DNA of 64,000 nucleotides from Vespa crabro (lineage: Eukaryota; Arthropoda; Insecta; Hymenoptera; Vespidae): positions 6,443,194 to 6,507,193 of the forward strand of contig NC_060955.1 of NCBI RefSeq assembly GCF_910589235.1, given 5' to 3'. A model generated the notes under the pieces. That model was not told the DNA's origin and searched no databases. It was given only the letters and a program-made list of their open reading frames with translations. Positions 48,486 to 62,577 of the stretch are shown here, piece after piece (the stretch's first letter is position 1; every line of letters begins with the position of its first letter). Both the position numbers and the translations under genes were made by a program.

Positions 48486-49051
48486 AAGGATAAAAAAGGA
48501 AGAAAAGTAAAAAGACCATGAAAATTTAAAGTTCCTCCATTTTCGTCGTCGAAGAAAAACGTGGTAGTCGTATTGGACGATGTTCCCTCCGTCCAGAAGC
48601 AGTTTTGCAACGGAGATGAAAAATAAGAGAAAAAAGAAAAGAGAGAGAGAGAGAGAGAGAGGGCGAGAGAGAACGAGGGAAACGAGAGAAAAGAAAATAA
48701 ACGGGAAAACGCATTACGTTTCGTAGCCTCGAATTTATGCCGATCGTAAAGGAGGCCATAATGACCGAGGATAGGGAGTCGTGTTCGCAGAGCATATTCC
48801 TTTTCCTCTTGGACCAGCCGAATGTCATTTAATTCGATATTTTATTTATTTTTTTTTTTCTTTTTTTTCTTTTTCTTTATACACTTATACATGTGGAGAA
48901 AGACGTAGCCGCAATGTAAGGGAGAGGGAAGAGGGTTGAGAGAAGAGAAAGAAAAAGAGAGAGAGAGAGAGAGAGAGGGGGAGAGAAAGAGATAAATATG
49001 AGAGAAAATTTGTACGAATGATCGGTCGTAAATTATACGAAGAATGAGAAA

Positions 49052-49098
<47 letters not shown>

Positions 49099-49745
49099 AA
49101 TAAGGGTAAACCTTTATTTGATTTTATTGAAATCGTATACTCTCTATTCAGAAACAGATCGTTGACCTACAAAAGGATCGCTTAACTTCGTACTTATTAA
49201 AACATGTTCGCGAAATCTTAACGAAGTAGCACCGCTCGTTATAACGAAGTATGCAATTTGCAAATGAGAAAACAATTAATTAACGAGGAGAAAGAATATT
49301 GATTATTCGATTTGCTCGACGAATTGGCGATACCAATTGAGTATTCCAGTAATTTCAGATTTCGATCGTTCAAATATAAACATGAGAAAGAAAATGAATT
49401 GGTGAACCAAGAAGAAGAAGAAGAAAAAAGGAAAGAAAAAAAAGAAAGAGAAAGAAGAAAACATTTCGAGAAAGGAATATCAACCTATTTAGTAATTTTC
49501 GATTGGTATCGAAAAATCATTATCAAACATAACGAATCTGATAAAATCTCTTATGATTTCGAGTACTACGATGATGATCTTCGTGTTTCATAGTCGTGAT
49601 CGTGCAAAAGCATTCTCGGTAAGAAGTAATAGTCTCGCGGGATGAAACCCCATAAAATCATAAATAAAATCCGACGGCCGTGATTCAGGCCACCGCAGCT
49701 CTCCATTCGTCCTTTCACATTTTTCTCTCTCTCTTTCTCTTTCTC

Positions 49746-49776
<31 letters not shown>

Positions 49777-51145
49777 CTATCTCTCTTTCTCTCTATCTTT
49801 ATCTCTCTCTCTCTCTCGTCCTGCCCTCGGTCTCTTCTCGCACGCTTTCTATGCCAACTCCTCCTCGTTTTCGTGAGTTCCCCGTATAAAAGCAACCGAC
49901 CTCGCTAGACTTTTTTATGTTTCCTTCGTAAATTGTCCCATCCCTCCTTGCTTCCCTGTATCCGTCGACATTCATCCGACCCGTTCCTTCTATCACTACT
50001 ACCACCTTCCTTAAACTTTCTCTTTTCTTTTCTATCTTTTTTCTTTCTCCCGTTTTTTTTTCTTTTTTCGTTTTTCTTTTTTTTCCCCCTGTTATTTTCG
50101 ATGAACCCTTTTCAAAGAGTATTTTTCTTTTTCTCAACGACGACATAAATATATGTATCTCTTTCTATCGTAGTTCGATATTTATTTAATCCCATTGAAA
50201 AGATTCGTATAGGTATCGATCGTGTTATAGTAAGTCCCATAAACGAATACAATGATGAAAGCGAATTAATTCAAATGATCAAACGAAATGAAAGTAATAA
50301 AAAAAAAAGAAAAAAAAAGAGTAATGCTTCGGATCATTGCATTTTTGTAATTTATTTAAAATGATAACGTCAAGGAAACGTCACCTTATACATTCTGTGA
50401 AGAAAAAAAAGAAAAATTCGTTCACAGATATCATCGGTTACGTGAGAATAGTATTATAAATGTAATATAATAATGAAAACATTCAAATGATCGAACGTAA
50501 TCAATGAATAAAAGAAAGATCAATGACTAAAATCAATGCTCCATTGTATTTTTTGTAAAATTACAAATTTATTTAAAATGTTAATCGTTAAGTGTATAAT
50601 ATCCTGTATATTTAATCACAAATTGGTCCGTATGAGTCATCAGAAAAAAAACTCGCGATATTTATTAAATCTCTTTCTTTGATGTTCGAAAAGATTCGTA
50701 TGGATATCAATAGCATGTAAATAGTTATGTAAATGAGTAGATCGATAAAAATGAAAAATATTCGAACGATCAAACGAAAGCAACATTTATAAAAAGAATT
50801 AACGTTTTGGATTATTCCATCGTTTAAAATTACAAATTTATCATCGAAGTGTTTAACGTTAAAGAGGATCACCCTATATATTCCTTCGTTCTCTTTATAA
50901 CTCCTTTTTAAAGAGAACAAACTACGAGTGGATCGATCGAATTCACTATCGTTATCTGTACTCTTTGATAACACAAACAATGAAGAAAACTGACAGCGTT
51001 AGCGTTAGATAAAACTTTTGAAAAGGATTTTGAAAAAACTCGAGGAAACTCAGTCAGGCATACGGACGAGAGAAGCTTTCAAAAAATGTTTCAACATCAT
51101 ATCAATGCACCATCGGTCCGGCGCTTTATGATGTACTTACTTGAA

Positions 51146-51192
<47 letters not shown>

Positions 51193-51361
51193 AGAAACAG
51201 CCGTCCTCTTTGGAACAGAATTCGAGCATGCATCTTTCTGATGTGTGTAATTTTGTCACGTCGTGTGCGTAATAGCGTCGGCATAAATGAAATCTCCGAA
51301 AGCTTAGGTTGGTTACTACAGATTCACACTGCATGCTTTGGTTTTTAGCTTCATGCTTACT
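48483..51361. other. spacer
   Basis: GA tracts at 48640-48665, 48955-48990, 49050-49095 and 51149-51184; TC/TCTA tract 49722-49817. 50150-50970 is AT-rich and contains recurring near-similar stretches (ATTACAAATTTAT..., at about 50563-50574 and 50831-50842) spaced a few hundred bases, hinting at a degenerate local duplication. No supported gene. Confidence 0.5.
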
Positions 51362-51366
51362 TTCTT

Positions 51367-51451
<85 letters not shown>

Positions 51452-51455
51452 CTTT
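51362..51455. repeat. TC microsatellite with TCTA end
   Basis: About 90 bases, one of the longest pure TC runs here, ending in TCTA units. Confidence 0.95.
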
Positions 51456-52915
51456 CTCTTTCACTCTCACTATTGATCAGACACGTTTCACAATTTTATG
51501 AATCCTAATGTTGAAAAAGAAAAAGAAAATAATAATTCCAAGTCGCCATGTTTAATTTACTTTAAAAAACAAAAGGAACGTAAGTCTTGATTTTTCTTTT
51601 TCTCTCTCTCTATTTTTTTCTTTTTTTTTTTTTTTTTTTTATTGTTATTATTTATTTTTTTCTTTTTTTTGTTCCTTTTTCCTTTCTGTTCTACCGAAAA
51701 GACGCTGAAAATAACTCGACGGTGAGCGGAAATTTACGAACGAGTACTTTAAATGGGATGGTTTTAATTAATTAATTAATAAATTAATAGCTAGCAACAC
51801 GTTTCAAAGGGGATAGCAGCGACGATTAGTTCTGTTGTTATCGGACAACTCAAACCAATAATCACGGCAAGTATGGCTGTGAAATGTAAACGAGATACGA
51901 AATATATATATGTATATATATATATAAATACATACATACATATATACATACATATGTATATCCTCGAAGGATCGTTTTCACAATCAACTCTCATATTTTG
52001 TGACCAGTTTAATCGTTTGATAATTAATTCAAACGGAGAGATATATACATTTTGCGAATGCATGAACGAATATTATATCATACAAAGAAAGATTATACAG
52101 AGTGTTATACGGTCATATTTTATTAGCGTCTTTTATAAGAGTAAATATTAAAAAATAAGAAAAGGAAGAAGAAAGAATGTTTTATAAATATAAATCGTTT
52201 AAAGTTTTTTAATTGTTGATACAATTTAGTGAATAAAATTGGGATTTTTACATTTAATCTATTAGAATATAATTTCTTTTACCTTTTATAATTTGTATGT
52301 ATATATATATATACATATGATAAGACATGATGAGTTATATTAGAGATATAATTTTTTCTATGTTTTATGATTCGTATTATAAAACTAAAAAGTATAAAGC
52401 GTTAAAAATAAGATAAGTCAAATAAAACGTTCACTTTTTAAAATAAGAACAACTTATACGTAATTATCTTTTAATCTCAAATAATGTGATTTTTTTTCTT
52501 TTTTTAACTTGCGAAAACAAAAATGAGAAACTACGGTCACGTTTATAAGTTTCTGTCCGTATTCGTGAATGCGATGATAACAAAGCGCGCATAAACATTC
52601 AAGCGTACGAAAAGGATGGCTTTAATTCGCAGACGAATTTTCGGCTCGGAATAACGCATTGTGTGTGAATGTATGCATTCACTCCTACATATTCACATAC
52701 GATATCTATGTAACGTGGAACCTTTGTCGTGTGACGGCAGCTTCACGTTAATTCGTTAAATTAACGGGTTCCCTCGAGCGTAAGCTTCAAAGAATTAAAA
52801 AGAATGGAAAGAAATATTTTTTTCATAGTGCCATACGAGTCACACAATTGGAATTTGAGTCAACCATAATCCTTTTGACTTTTTTACTATTTAAGAATAA
52901 AGTTCTTATCAAAAG

Positions 52916-52965
<50 letters not shown>

Positions 52966-53999
52966 AAAAAGGATGAAACAAAAATAACACGTACGCATCC
53001 TTGTTTGTTTATTTTCTTTTTTCTTTTTTCTTTCTTTTTACCATTAATTAAAACATTTCTATTCTAAATATTGTACATCATGTCGAATTATATTAAAGAT
53101 AGTAAAATCTCAATATACAAGCATTAAGAGTAAATCGAAATGACAAATGATATAACGATTTGAAAGTAGACTATAAAACCAGAAAGTATTCGTTCTGGAA
53201 GGAAAAGCAAAGGCGAGTAATACAAGAGATATATCCTCTTAACGTGATCGTCCTTGGGATCGACGAGTTACGGGTCCCTACGAGTAAGGTCTTCGAAATC
53301 CCATCAGTAGAGACGAGAGCAAATCCTGGTATAATAGAGCGATCACGACGGCGCATCGATCATGCGAGGGTCCACCAAAGCTTTTCTGCCTTTTCTTTTT
53401 CCTACCATAGCTACTATAATACTATCTATACCACTGTCACCGTTCGATGCTCGAGTTTCAATTTTCTACAGGAGTGAGTTCTTTTTCTGATCCTACGTTC
53501 TCTTCCGTCAATTATATAGTGTAAAAAATGAAAAAAGAAGATAATAAAAATAAGAAAAAAATATATATATATATAAAACTTTTCAAATTGATATAAATTT
53601 AATTAAAAAGAAAAAAAAGGAAAAAAAAATCGTGTTAAATCTTACTTTTGTCATGGATTGACGTCTCTTTTGTTTCTATATTATTTACAAAAAAAAAAAA
53701 AAAAAAAGAAAAAAACTTATGTACCTTCATATTAGTTCGTTATTACGTTATTGGCATTTATCGCGTTATGATTTCCAATGAAATTTGTCAGTCATATTTA
53801 GAAATAAAAAAGAAAAAGAAATAAATAAATAACATAATGTTTCTATCTCGATTAATAGGAGAAAATCGATTTTCTTTCAATTCTAATGGACATAAGCAAT
53901 AAGAAATATAATTTGAAAATATAAATCTTTACCAAGTATAAGATAAATTCTCATATTCGTAATAGATCCAGTAGATTTTCGTGTCGACAGGAATAACAT
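51456..53999. other. AT-rich spacer
   Basis: Poly-T 51622-51640, TA/TATG patch 51900-51960, GA run 52918-52962, poly-A 53688-53708. 53230-53480 is GC-richer, with a plus-strand frame (IVLGIDELRVPTSKVFEIPS, SVETRANPGIIERS) that looks non-repetitive. No acceptor/donor pair or homology is evident, so it is not called. Confidence 0.5.
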
Positions 54000-54290
54000 C
54001 GCGTGTATCGTAACGATCGAATTCTCCCAACGAGCATGTCGATGGTAATCACGAGGGTCCACTCGACCGTTGGCCGAAATAGCTTATCTATGTAATCACT
54101 CGGCTACACCCTCGGATAGGATCAAGTTCTCGCCCCACGCGAGTTCCGCCTCCGGTTGAATCCCCCAACGTGTGCTCGCGGGCGAGCACACTTGCTACCT
54201 CGTCTAATCGACGCCCACGCAAACGCACGGTTTCACACGAAACCTATCCTATATCTAAGACGAGGAACATTCTCGTTTCTCCTGATAAAC
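54000..54290. other. GC-rich unique block with a perfect hairpin
   Basis: About 290 bases of clearly higher GC than any flanking kilobase, CpG-containing and free of simple repeats. It includes the 10-bp inverted repeat at 54170-54191. Weak tRNA-like A and B box resemblances (ttggccgaaatagc; ggttgaatcc) are too far apart and do not fold. It may be a regulatory element, a noncoding RNA or a conserved noncoding block. Confidence 0.35.
54170..54191. repeat. perfect 10-bp inverted repeat with 2-nt centre
   Basis: GTGTGCTCGC, gg, GCGAGCACAC. It is 10/10 paired and GC-rich, in an AT-rich genome. It could form a stem-loop or be a dimeric protein site. Confidence 0.85.
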
Positions 54291-54532
54291 GATATCAAGA
54301 TAACCACATATAATCATCCTGTCTAAAATTAATTGCGATTGATTTCTCTATGTGTATTTTTTTGGAAAACAAAACGAAAAGAAAAACAAAAATAAAAGAT
54401 AAATAAATAAAAATAATACCTATTAAAATGAAAATAAAATTATTTGGATATATAAGTTCGATTAATAATAAATGGAAATTTGAAAAGATTAATATTCAGT
54501 TTTCTATAAAGAGATTTCGTTTTATTTGTTCC

Positions 54533-54568
<36 letters not shown>

Positions 54569-56243
54569 ACTTTTCCATACTTTTCGAAGAGCTTGAATAT
54601 TCATATCATAATTATGTTTGAATAATAAGTGAATATTTAATATTACGAGTTATCATATTATAAGTGAAATTTTTCTTCGGAACAATATTGTATTCTCTTT
54701 ATGATAATGTTCGAACGTTTGGTAAATCCTTTTTGTCTTTTCTTTGTTTTTCTTTTTTTCTGTTTTTTTTTTCTTTTTTCTTTTTTATTCCAAACGAAGG
54801 AAAAATTAACAACGAAAGGGACGACGTCCGGCGTTAATCGGGTTGACCGGCATATGCGTAATTTCTTTGAAGTACCTACCCGCCGTAATTGCGCTCGATG
54901 GTGTATGATTTTACATGCTCGTTCTACCTTCAATTATCGTTAACTGCTCGCTTCCTTCGTCGGTTAAAACTATTAAAGAGTTAACTTAGATACTCGCGAA
55001 AAAGTTCTTCTTTGTTTTTGCTCTTTTGCACTCCTATCAAAAATGTTGATAAACCATAAAAAAAAAAAGAAAAAAAAATAAGAAAAAAGAAAGAAGAAAA
55101 AGAAAGAAGGAAAATAAAGAAGAAAGGAAACAAGATAAGAGTTATAAATGAAATAAATATGATTTACATAATTCTTGAATTAGTATCTAGGAGAGAATTG
55201 ATCTTCGATATTCCAATGGATACTATTAAACGCATTCGTTGGTTGTGTTGGTCCTTTCGCATCGAATCTCGAGGAAGCATCGGTCAAAGGATCAAGGATA
55301 ATCTTCGTTGGCAAGATAGGAAGCCCGAAACATGCCGGTAACCGGGGACATTGTGATCGAGTAATTATGCACCGACACGATCATTCGTAATCAGAGGAAT
55401 GCCGTTGTTAATTAATCATTTTGAAGGATTTGAATAAACGGATATCGTGCGATACGAAAAATTCAAAATTCAAAATTCAAATTAAATTTCAAGAGAAACG
55501 AATCGATAGACGTAAAACAAAAGGAAAGGAAAAAATGTTCTTTTATTAAAATATCTCTCTTTGATCTTACGTATTATTGAATTTAATGTAATACAATAAC
55601 ATTTATATTAATAACTTTATGCATATTTGTGTGTGTGTGTGTGTGTGCGTGCGTGCGTGCGAAGCTGTAAAAATATTGATTAACTTCTTCAAGGGAATAT
55701 GGAAATTTGTGAAAAAGCATTCCTGTGGAAATGTAATACAGTCAGAAGAACAATATGCATAGAGGAAGAAACGATTTCACCCGACAAGTTCTCATCCAGT
55801 TTTGATTTCCGCTTTGTGACGTATCTCGGCTGCCTTTCTCATAGATGAAAGAGAGAAAGAGACAGAAAGAGAAAGAGCAAAAGAAAAAGAGAAAAAGAAA
55901 AAAGAGAGAAAGAAAATATATACGGTTTCTACAGGTGTCTCTTTTTCTTTCTCTCTTTCTCTCTTTCTTTCTTTTTCTTTTTTCATTTGTACGGTTAGAA
56001 ACATCTATGCAAATTCAAATGTCATTGATCAGACCGGTAGAGCGAACAAAAAAAGAAAAAAAAAAAACAAAAAGAAAATAAAGAAGCAGCCGGTAAAAGA
56101 ATCGTTGCGTGATGTTGGCGCGAGGAAGGACTCGACTAAAAGGCTCGAAACTTCCTATTCGTTAACTTTGTGAATGGGAAACGCGTCTCGAATCCCAGGA
56201 GCATCGCAATGCAAAGCATAAAATTCACCGACGATCAATATCG

Positions 56244-56246
<3 letters not shown>
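54291..56246. other. AT-rich spacer
   Basis: Poly-T 54540-54565, poly-A/G 55060-55130, GT/GC run 55628-55661, GA tract 55845-55920. A plus-strand frame at 55159-55341 (DTIKRIRWLCWSFRIESRGS) is non-repetitive but unsupported by splice sites. Confidence 0.5.
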
Positions 56247-56301
<55 letters not shown>

Positions 56302-56331
56302 CCTCTCTATCTATCTCTCTTTATCTCTATC

Positions 56332-56372
<41 letters not shown>

Positions 56373-56374
56373 TT
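56247..56374. repeat. TC with TCTA microsatellite
   Basis: About 125 bases of TC, then TCTA/TCTATC units, then TC again. Confidence 0.94.
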
Positions 56375-56461
56375 TTCTCTTTTTACACTTTTCGTTTCTC
56401 CCTTTTTTCCTCGGTCCCTTTTCTCTTCTTTTCGGACCACAACTAAAATGAAAAAAAGACA

Positions 56462-56463
<2 letters not shown>

Positions 56464-56503
<40 letters not shown>
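56464..56503. repeat. GA microsatellite
   Basis: About 19 GA units, facing the TC array that ends at 56374. Confidence 0.94.
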
Positions 56504-56505
<2 letters not shown>

Positions 56506-56680
56506 AGAGATAGAGAGAAAAGAAAATTCGATTACCGTCTTCTTCGATTATCCTTTCAGCGCGAAGTTCAATTCGAATATTCGATCGCGTAATCGGATCT
56601 TTATTCGCGAATCTGTCAATTTTATATTTCCTATATATACATATACGTGTACACACACACATATATTGTTATACACATAT

Positions 56681-56942
56681 TGTTACGAGCGAGTCTGGAA
56701 ATGTTCTGAGTGAACTCGGAACAGATAGGCCATTTCTATTCACCGAGAGGATTTTGACATATAACAATGTGCATTTTTGTGTCTTCAACGGGGAACTCGT
56801 TCTGATAGGACATGACTTTGGAACCTACCGAAATATTTAGATATTCTAAAAGAGAACTTGTTAATTTGTATAATTGTAAATAAGTTATTTTTTGTTGTAA
56901 TTAAAGTTCGTATTATGTTCAAACTCCGAATTCCGCGTAAGA
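56681..56942 (+). mobile_element. probable solo LTR of a retrotransposon
   Basis: A 262-bp unit begins TGTTAC and ends GTAAGA (one mismatch from the inverted GTAACA). ATAT lies directly on both sides (56677-56680, 56943-56946), as a 4-bp target duplication would. Its base composition differs from the neighbouring TA/GA repeats. ATTAAA at 56900-56905 could be the polyadenylation signal. No internal gag/pol sequence is next to it, so it would be a solo LTR. The duplication is weak evidence because the flanks are TA-rich. Confidence 0.4.
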
Positions 56943-57281
56943 ATATGCATGTATATATGTACACACATATATTTTGTTTAATAACGTTTTATTTCGAATT
57001 TATTATAAATTAATTTATCTATAATAAAAAATAATATATTGGAATATATTACGAAAGTCTAGAACCGATAAGTATCTAATTACAAGTACTAAGATGGTTT
57101 CATTCGTCTCTTCAGTTACTTCCTCCAATATTCCCTTGAGGTTCTCCTTCTCCCCGAATGAAAGCTTCCTTACCTTAAGCGAAGCCGAAACGTTTATGCA
57201 AATCTCTGTGTCATCGATCAAGCGTTCCAAAAGGACAAATAGCATCCGTTACGTAAAGCGAAAGCTTTCCGGAAACAGATA
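56943..57281. other. short unique spacer
   Basis: AT-rich to 57060. Then 57080-57280 is GC-richer, with both strands open over about 60 codons. No gene is supported. Confidence 0.5.
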
Positions 57282-57283
57282 AA

Positions 57284-57339
<56 letters not shown>

Positions 57340-57440
57340 GATAGATATAAAGAGAAAGATAGATAGATAGATAGATAGAAAGAGAGAGAGAAAGAGAGAT
57401 AGAGAGAGAGAAAGAGAGATAGAGAGAGAGAAATAGAGAT
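57282..57440. repeat. GA/GATA microsatellite cluster
   Basis: About 160 bases: a pure GA run, then GATA units and imperfect GA. Confidence 0.94.
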
Positions 57441-57781
57441 AGAGGGAAGAGAGAGGATCTTTGACAGGCATGCTTAGCAGGTGATACGTTGATAGAGAGT
57501 TTACGAAGAGACGTTGCCGATGATATAATATCGATGAGACCCGTTAACAAAAGCTCGGAAAGCTCCTTCTCTGAACATCCCGTGCTATCTCTGCGTTTCG
57601 AGAGCAGTGCTTCTCTCTCACTCTCACTCTCTCTCTCTCTCTCGTTATCCAAGATACGAGGTATTATCGAATCAAGGTATATCTTGGAGAATAACGCGTC
57701 TCAGGAAAAGGAGGTATCTTGAACGTACCTACGTTCTAACGTACGTGCAAACGTATGTACATAAGTACTCGTATATATCTA
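57441..57781. other. unique spacer with short TC run
   Basis: 57480-57600 is GC-richer unique sequence. TC is at 57612-57643, ACGT-rich at 57720-57760. No gene supported. Confidence 0.5.
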
Positions 57782-57791
57782 TGTATATATC

Positions 57792-57839
<48 letters not shown>

Positions 57840-57859
57840 TAGAAAAAGTCTTATCATCG

Positions 57860-57892
<33 letters not shown>

Positions 57893-57960
57893 GTTTCTCT
57901 CTTTCTCTCTCTCTCACTCTCTCTCTCTTTCACTCTCTCTTTCTCTCTCTTTCTCCCTTT
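57782..57960. repeat. TA run followed by TC microsatellite
   Basis: TATG/TA run at 57782-57834, then TC with CACT and TTTC variants at 57860-57955. Confidence 0.93.
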
Positions 57961-58210
57961 TGTCGAGTTCTCGCTCGTTCATGCGACCCGTCCAGGCAAC
58001 TTGGAAACTTAATAAGCTGGCGCTAGCAACCTCGGGAGTTTCTTTTTCCCTTCGACTCTTCCCTTGGGTGAGAGTGAGAAAAAGAGAGGAAGGATGGAAT
58101 AGGAAGAAAGGAAGAGGGAGAGTTAGTGAGGATGAAGGAAGATGTGCTCTCAGACTTTATCGCGGTGAATCCAAGCCAGCAGGCGATTCGCATTACTACC
58201 AAGGAGGAAA

Positions 58211-58260
<50 letters not shown>

Positions 58261-58396
58261 AGGATGAGGAGGACTCTACTCGCGACGACTCGTTTCTTCC
58301 GGTATTGTAAAAGACCGCGGTAGCGGGAAAAATCAAGTGTCCCTCGCTCTCTTTCTCCCTTTTCGACCGATCTCTTTATCTCCTTCTTTCTCCCTT

Positions 58397-58448
<52 letters not shown>

Positions 58449-59261
58449 TATACATATCTATATATGTGTGTGCATATACCTATATATACATTCTTTCGTT
58501 CTTTTCCTGCTGGAATCCACAGTTCTTTTTCGACGATGTGCAGCACCAATCCCTCGGAGCAACTTTTTTATTCTCCTTCTAAGCCCTATCTTCTCCCTCC
58601 CTCCCTCTCTCTTTCTCTTTCTCTCTCTCTCTCTCTCTTTATTTCTCTTTTTTTTTATTTCCTTCGCGTCCTTGACTACTATTCCACTGCTTCCAGTCAC
58701 ATTTGCTCTCTTATTATAATCTCTCACCTTCCTACCAAAGTTTCAGGAAATAAAACGAATCTTGACGTTTTTCTTTCTTTTCTTTTCTTTTCCCCTTTAT
58801 TTTTTCTTTCTTTTCTTCCATTCCTTAAATCGAATTATCGACTAGAACAATCGTAGGCACGATATTCGTTATACAAACGAATCTATCTGTTATAAATAAA
58901 ATTTAACGAGTCGTCGATTAAACGCGAATATAAATGTGAAATTAATAATTCTTCCATTGAACGCTTCGTAATGCAACGAAATCGATCGATAAGAGAATTA
59001 AGAAAAATATCTATGTGTGGTTGAATGAGATGGAGGGAAGGTATAGGGGTGGAATAGGTTAAAGAAAAAGTAGGTGGTGGAGGGGATGGGAGTGGGGAAG
59101 AGGGTGGGGTCAGGGGAAAGGAGAAAAGAAGTAGAAGCGAAATCTCCGGCGCTAATCTGCCTCTATTTGATTACGGATGATCCGACCTGAGTCGGCGAGG
59201 TGCACGCGAGTATTCGGTAGGTCTCCTCTCGAATAGATTACCAGGGAAGAAATCCACCAGA
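57961..59261. other. spacer with GA and TA repeats
   Basis: 57961-58200 is GC-richer unique sequence; GA run 58214-58254; TA run 58400-58441; TC run 58620-58640; G-rich purine tract 59030-59125. No supported gene. Confidence 0.55.
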
Positions 59262-59373
59262 GAGAAATAGAGAGAGAGAAAGAGAGAAAGAGAGAAAGAG
59301 AGAGAGAAAGAGAGAAAGAGAGAGAGAAAGAGAGAAAGAGAGAGTGAGAAAGAGAGAGAAAGAGAGAGAGAAA
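59262..59373. repeat. GAGAAA/GA microsatellite
   Basis: Regular alternation of gagagaga and gagaaaga units for about 110 bases. Confidence 0.93.
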
Positions 59374-59555
59374 TAAGAGCTCGTGCTTTCACCAATGAAA
59401 GGAGGATCACTCCGGGAGATTAAGGATACCGGGCAGTGAGATGATCTTGTAAAAAGGAAAGGATCTTTCATTATCGTTTCCTCTTGTCGACAATGCTCGG
59501 AATATCGAGACGGAAAAGGAAATTAATAACGATCGTATCCGTTTAAAAGGAGAAA

Positions 59556-60742
<1,187 letters not shown>

Positions 60743-60866
60743 TTGCTACTACTGCCCCTACTACTGCTGTTACTACTGCTACTACTGTTGAAGTTATTGC
60801 TGCTGCTGCTGCTATTGCTGCTGCTGCTGCTGCTGCTGCTGTTGCTGTTACTACTACTGTTGATGC
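60743..60866. repeat. CTG/CTA trinucleotide array
   Basis: About 41 triplets, mostly ctg, cta, ttg and tta, with a run of about ten ctg near 60811-60841. On the plus strand it reads as poly-Leu. On the minus strand the Ser/Asn frame is preceded by a TGA and the Gln frame is cut by TAG, so coding is not supported. Confidence 0.92.
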
Positions 60867-61457
60867 TGTTGAATCATGTCGTGCTTGGACTCTTTAAGAC
60901 GATCTCGGCAACACGACCTCCTTCGTGTTGTCATGATTGCTCGGAGAAATTCATAGCTGGTTAACCGACCCAACCTTTTTTCTTTTCCTTCTTACTCTTA
61001 TGTCTTTTCTATGAGAAATAGAGAAACTAACCGAAAACGATAGCCGTCAGTAGGGTGAACGAGCTTTTACTCTTTTTAACTCAGACGTTCAGCGACTTTG
61101 ACGATTAATGAAAGGAGTCGTCAAGCAAAGCTTTTTCACCCGACGGTTCGAAAACGAAACAAAAAAAAAAAAAGGAAAAGAAGGAAAGAAAAGAAGAAAA
61201 AGAAAAAAAACGATAAACCTTCAAACTGTGATATTCGTTAGAATGAAAAACCTGCAATTAAATTTGACGATCGTAGTACACGACGTACTGGACGTGCCAC
61301 GTAATATCTGTGTATGTATAATAAATTCCAATTCATTTCTAAGAGTAATGAATTTAATCATTGCAATTTATGATCGTATCTGTAAATCTATCTTTTTTTT
61401 TGTACTTTCTCTTACGAGTATTCGATTATACGAGTACATCGGATAGAGCTATCCAAT
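60867..61457. other. spacer
   Basis: Unique sequence at 60870-61100, poly-A/G at 61158-61212, then AT-rich. No supported gene. Confidence 0.55.
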
Positions 61458-61493
61458 GCATTCTATGTATTCTATGCATTCTATGCATTCGAA
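61458..61493. repeat. 9-bp tandem repeat GCATTCTAT
   Basis: Four tandem copies; the second has GT for GC and the last is GCATTCGAA. Confidence 0.9.
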
Positions 61494-61499
61494 ATATGG

Positions 61500-61502
<3 letters not shown>

Positions 61503-61570
<68 letters not shown>
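61503..61570. repeat. TC microsatellite
   Basis: About 33 TC units with one TTTC, among the longest in the window. Confidence 0.95.
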
Positions 61571-61841
61571 TCCTCTCAAAGCTTCTCTCACTCATCCCAC
61601 ATAGCTTTCCGATCGGCATTAAATTTAATGACACGTTCGAACCGCGGGAAGGCTAGGACACTAGCTGATAATTTTATCTGTGACCATCGGGGAATAAACT
61701 AATTTCGATATCCTTTGTTCCTCGATCTAACCGCAAGCGGGAAACAAAGAGATACTCTCAGAGTCCACTACCTCGACTGTAACGCGTACGGAAGCTATCA
61801 TCGACTCTATCTCTCTATATCCCTCTATCTCTATCTCTCTA

Positions 61842-61885
<44 letters not shown>

Positions 61886-62534
61886 ACCCTTTCTCTCTTT
61901 CTCTATTCTTTCTTTTCCGAAACTTTCAGAACATACGATCCGTTTTATTCGTTTCCCGATCGCAATTATAACTAAAGTACGATTACACCTCCCCTCTATT
62001 CATCCAATCTAAAAATGTACGTACGTTAAAATTGTTCAAAGCGTATAATTTGCGATTTTAATAATGCAAAATGAGTAAAATTTTACGATTCGCGAGAAAT
62101 TCAATATATAGGAGGAATTTATCTTTCCTTTCTTCCTTTCATTTTCTTCTTTTCTTTTTTATTTTTCTTTCCCTGGATTGTTTTGTTTTTTTTTTTTTTT
62201 GTTTTATTTTTTCTTCTTCCTCGATGTTTCTCATTTACCAATGATACACAAGCGCAAATAATAAAGCATCACAATTCGTTTCAACGTTTTCTTTAGAAAA
62301 CACTCACTCTCTTATATTATCGTTATAAATTTACGTATCCACGTAACGTACATACGTATATGCATGTCTATGTGTATACGTATATAAACGCGTATAAACG
62401 GAACTTAAATTTACATAGGAAGGAGTAAAAAGAGAAATGGACGTGCTGGTAGCAAGTAGCAAATGGATTAAAACCCTGCGTTTGACTCGATACTTGAATC
62501 TCAGTGAAACGTTTTGGTTGAACGTTATATATCA

Positions 62535-62577
<43 letters not shown>

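Noticed and set aside
54072..54163. tRNA-like A and B boxes
   Set aside because: The boxes match only in part, are about 80 bases apart, and no cloverleaf stems can be drawn.
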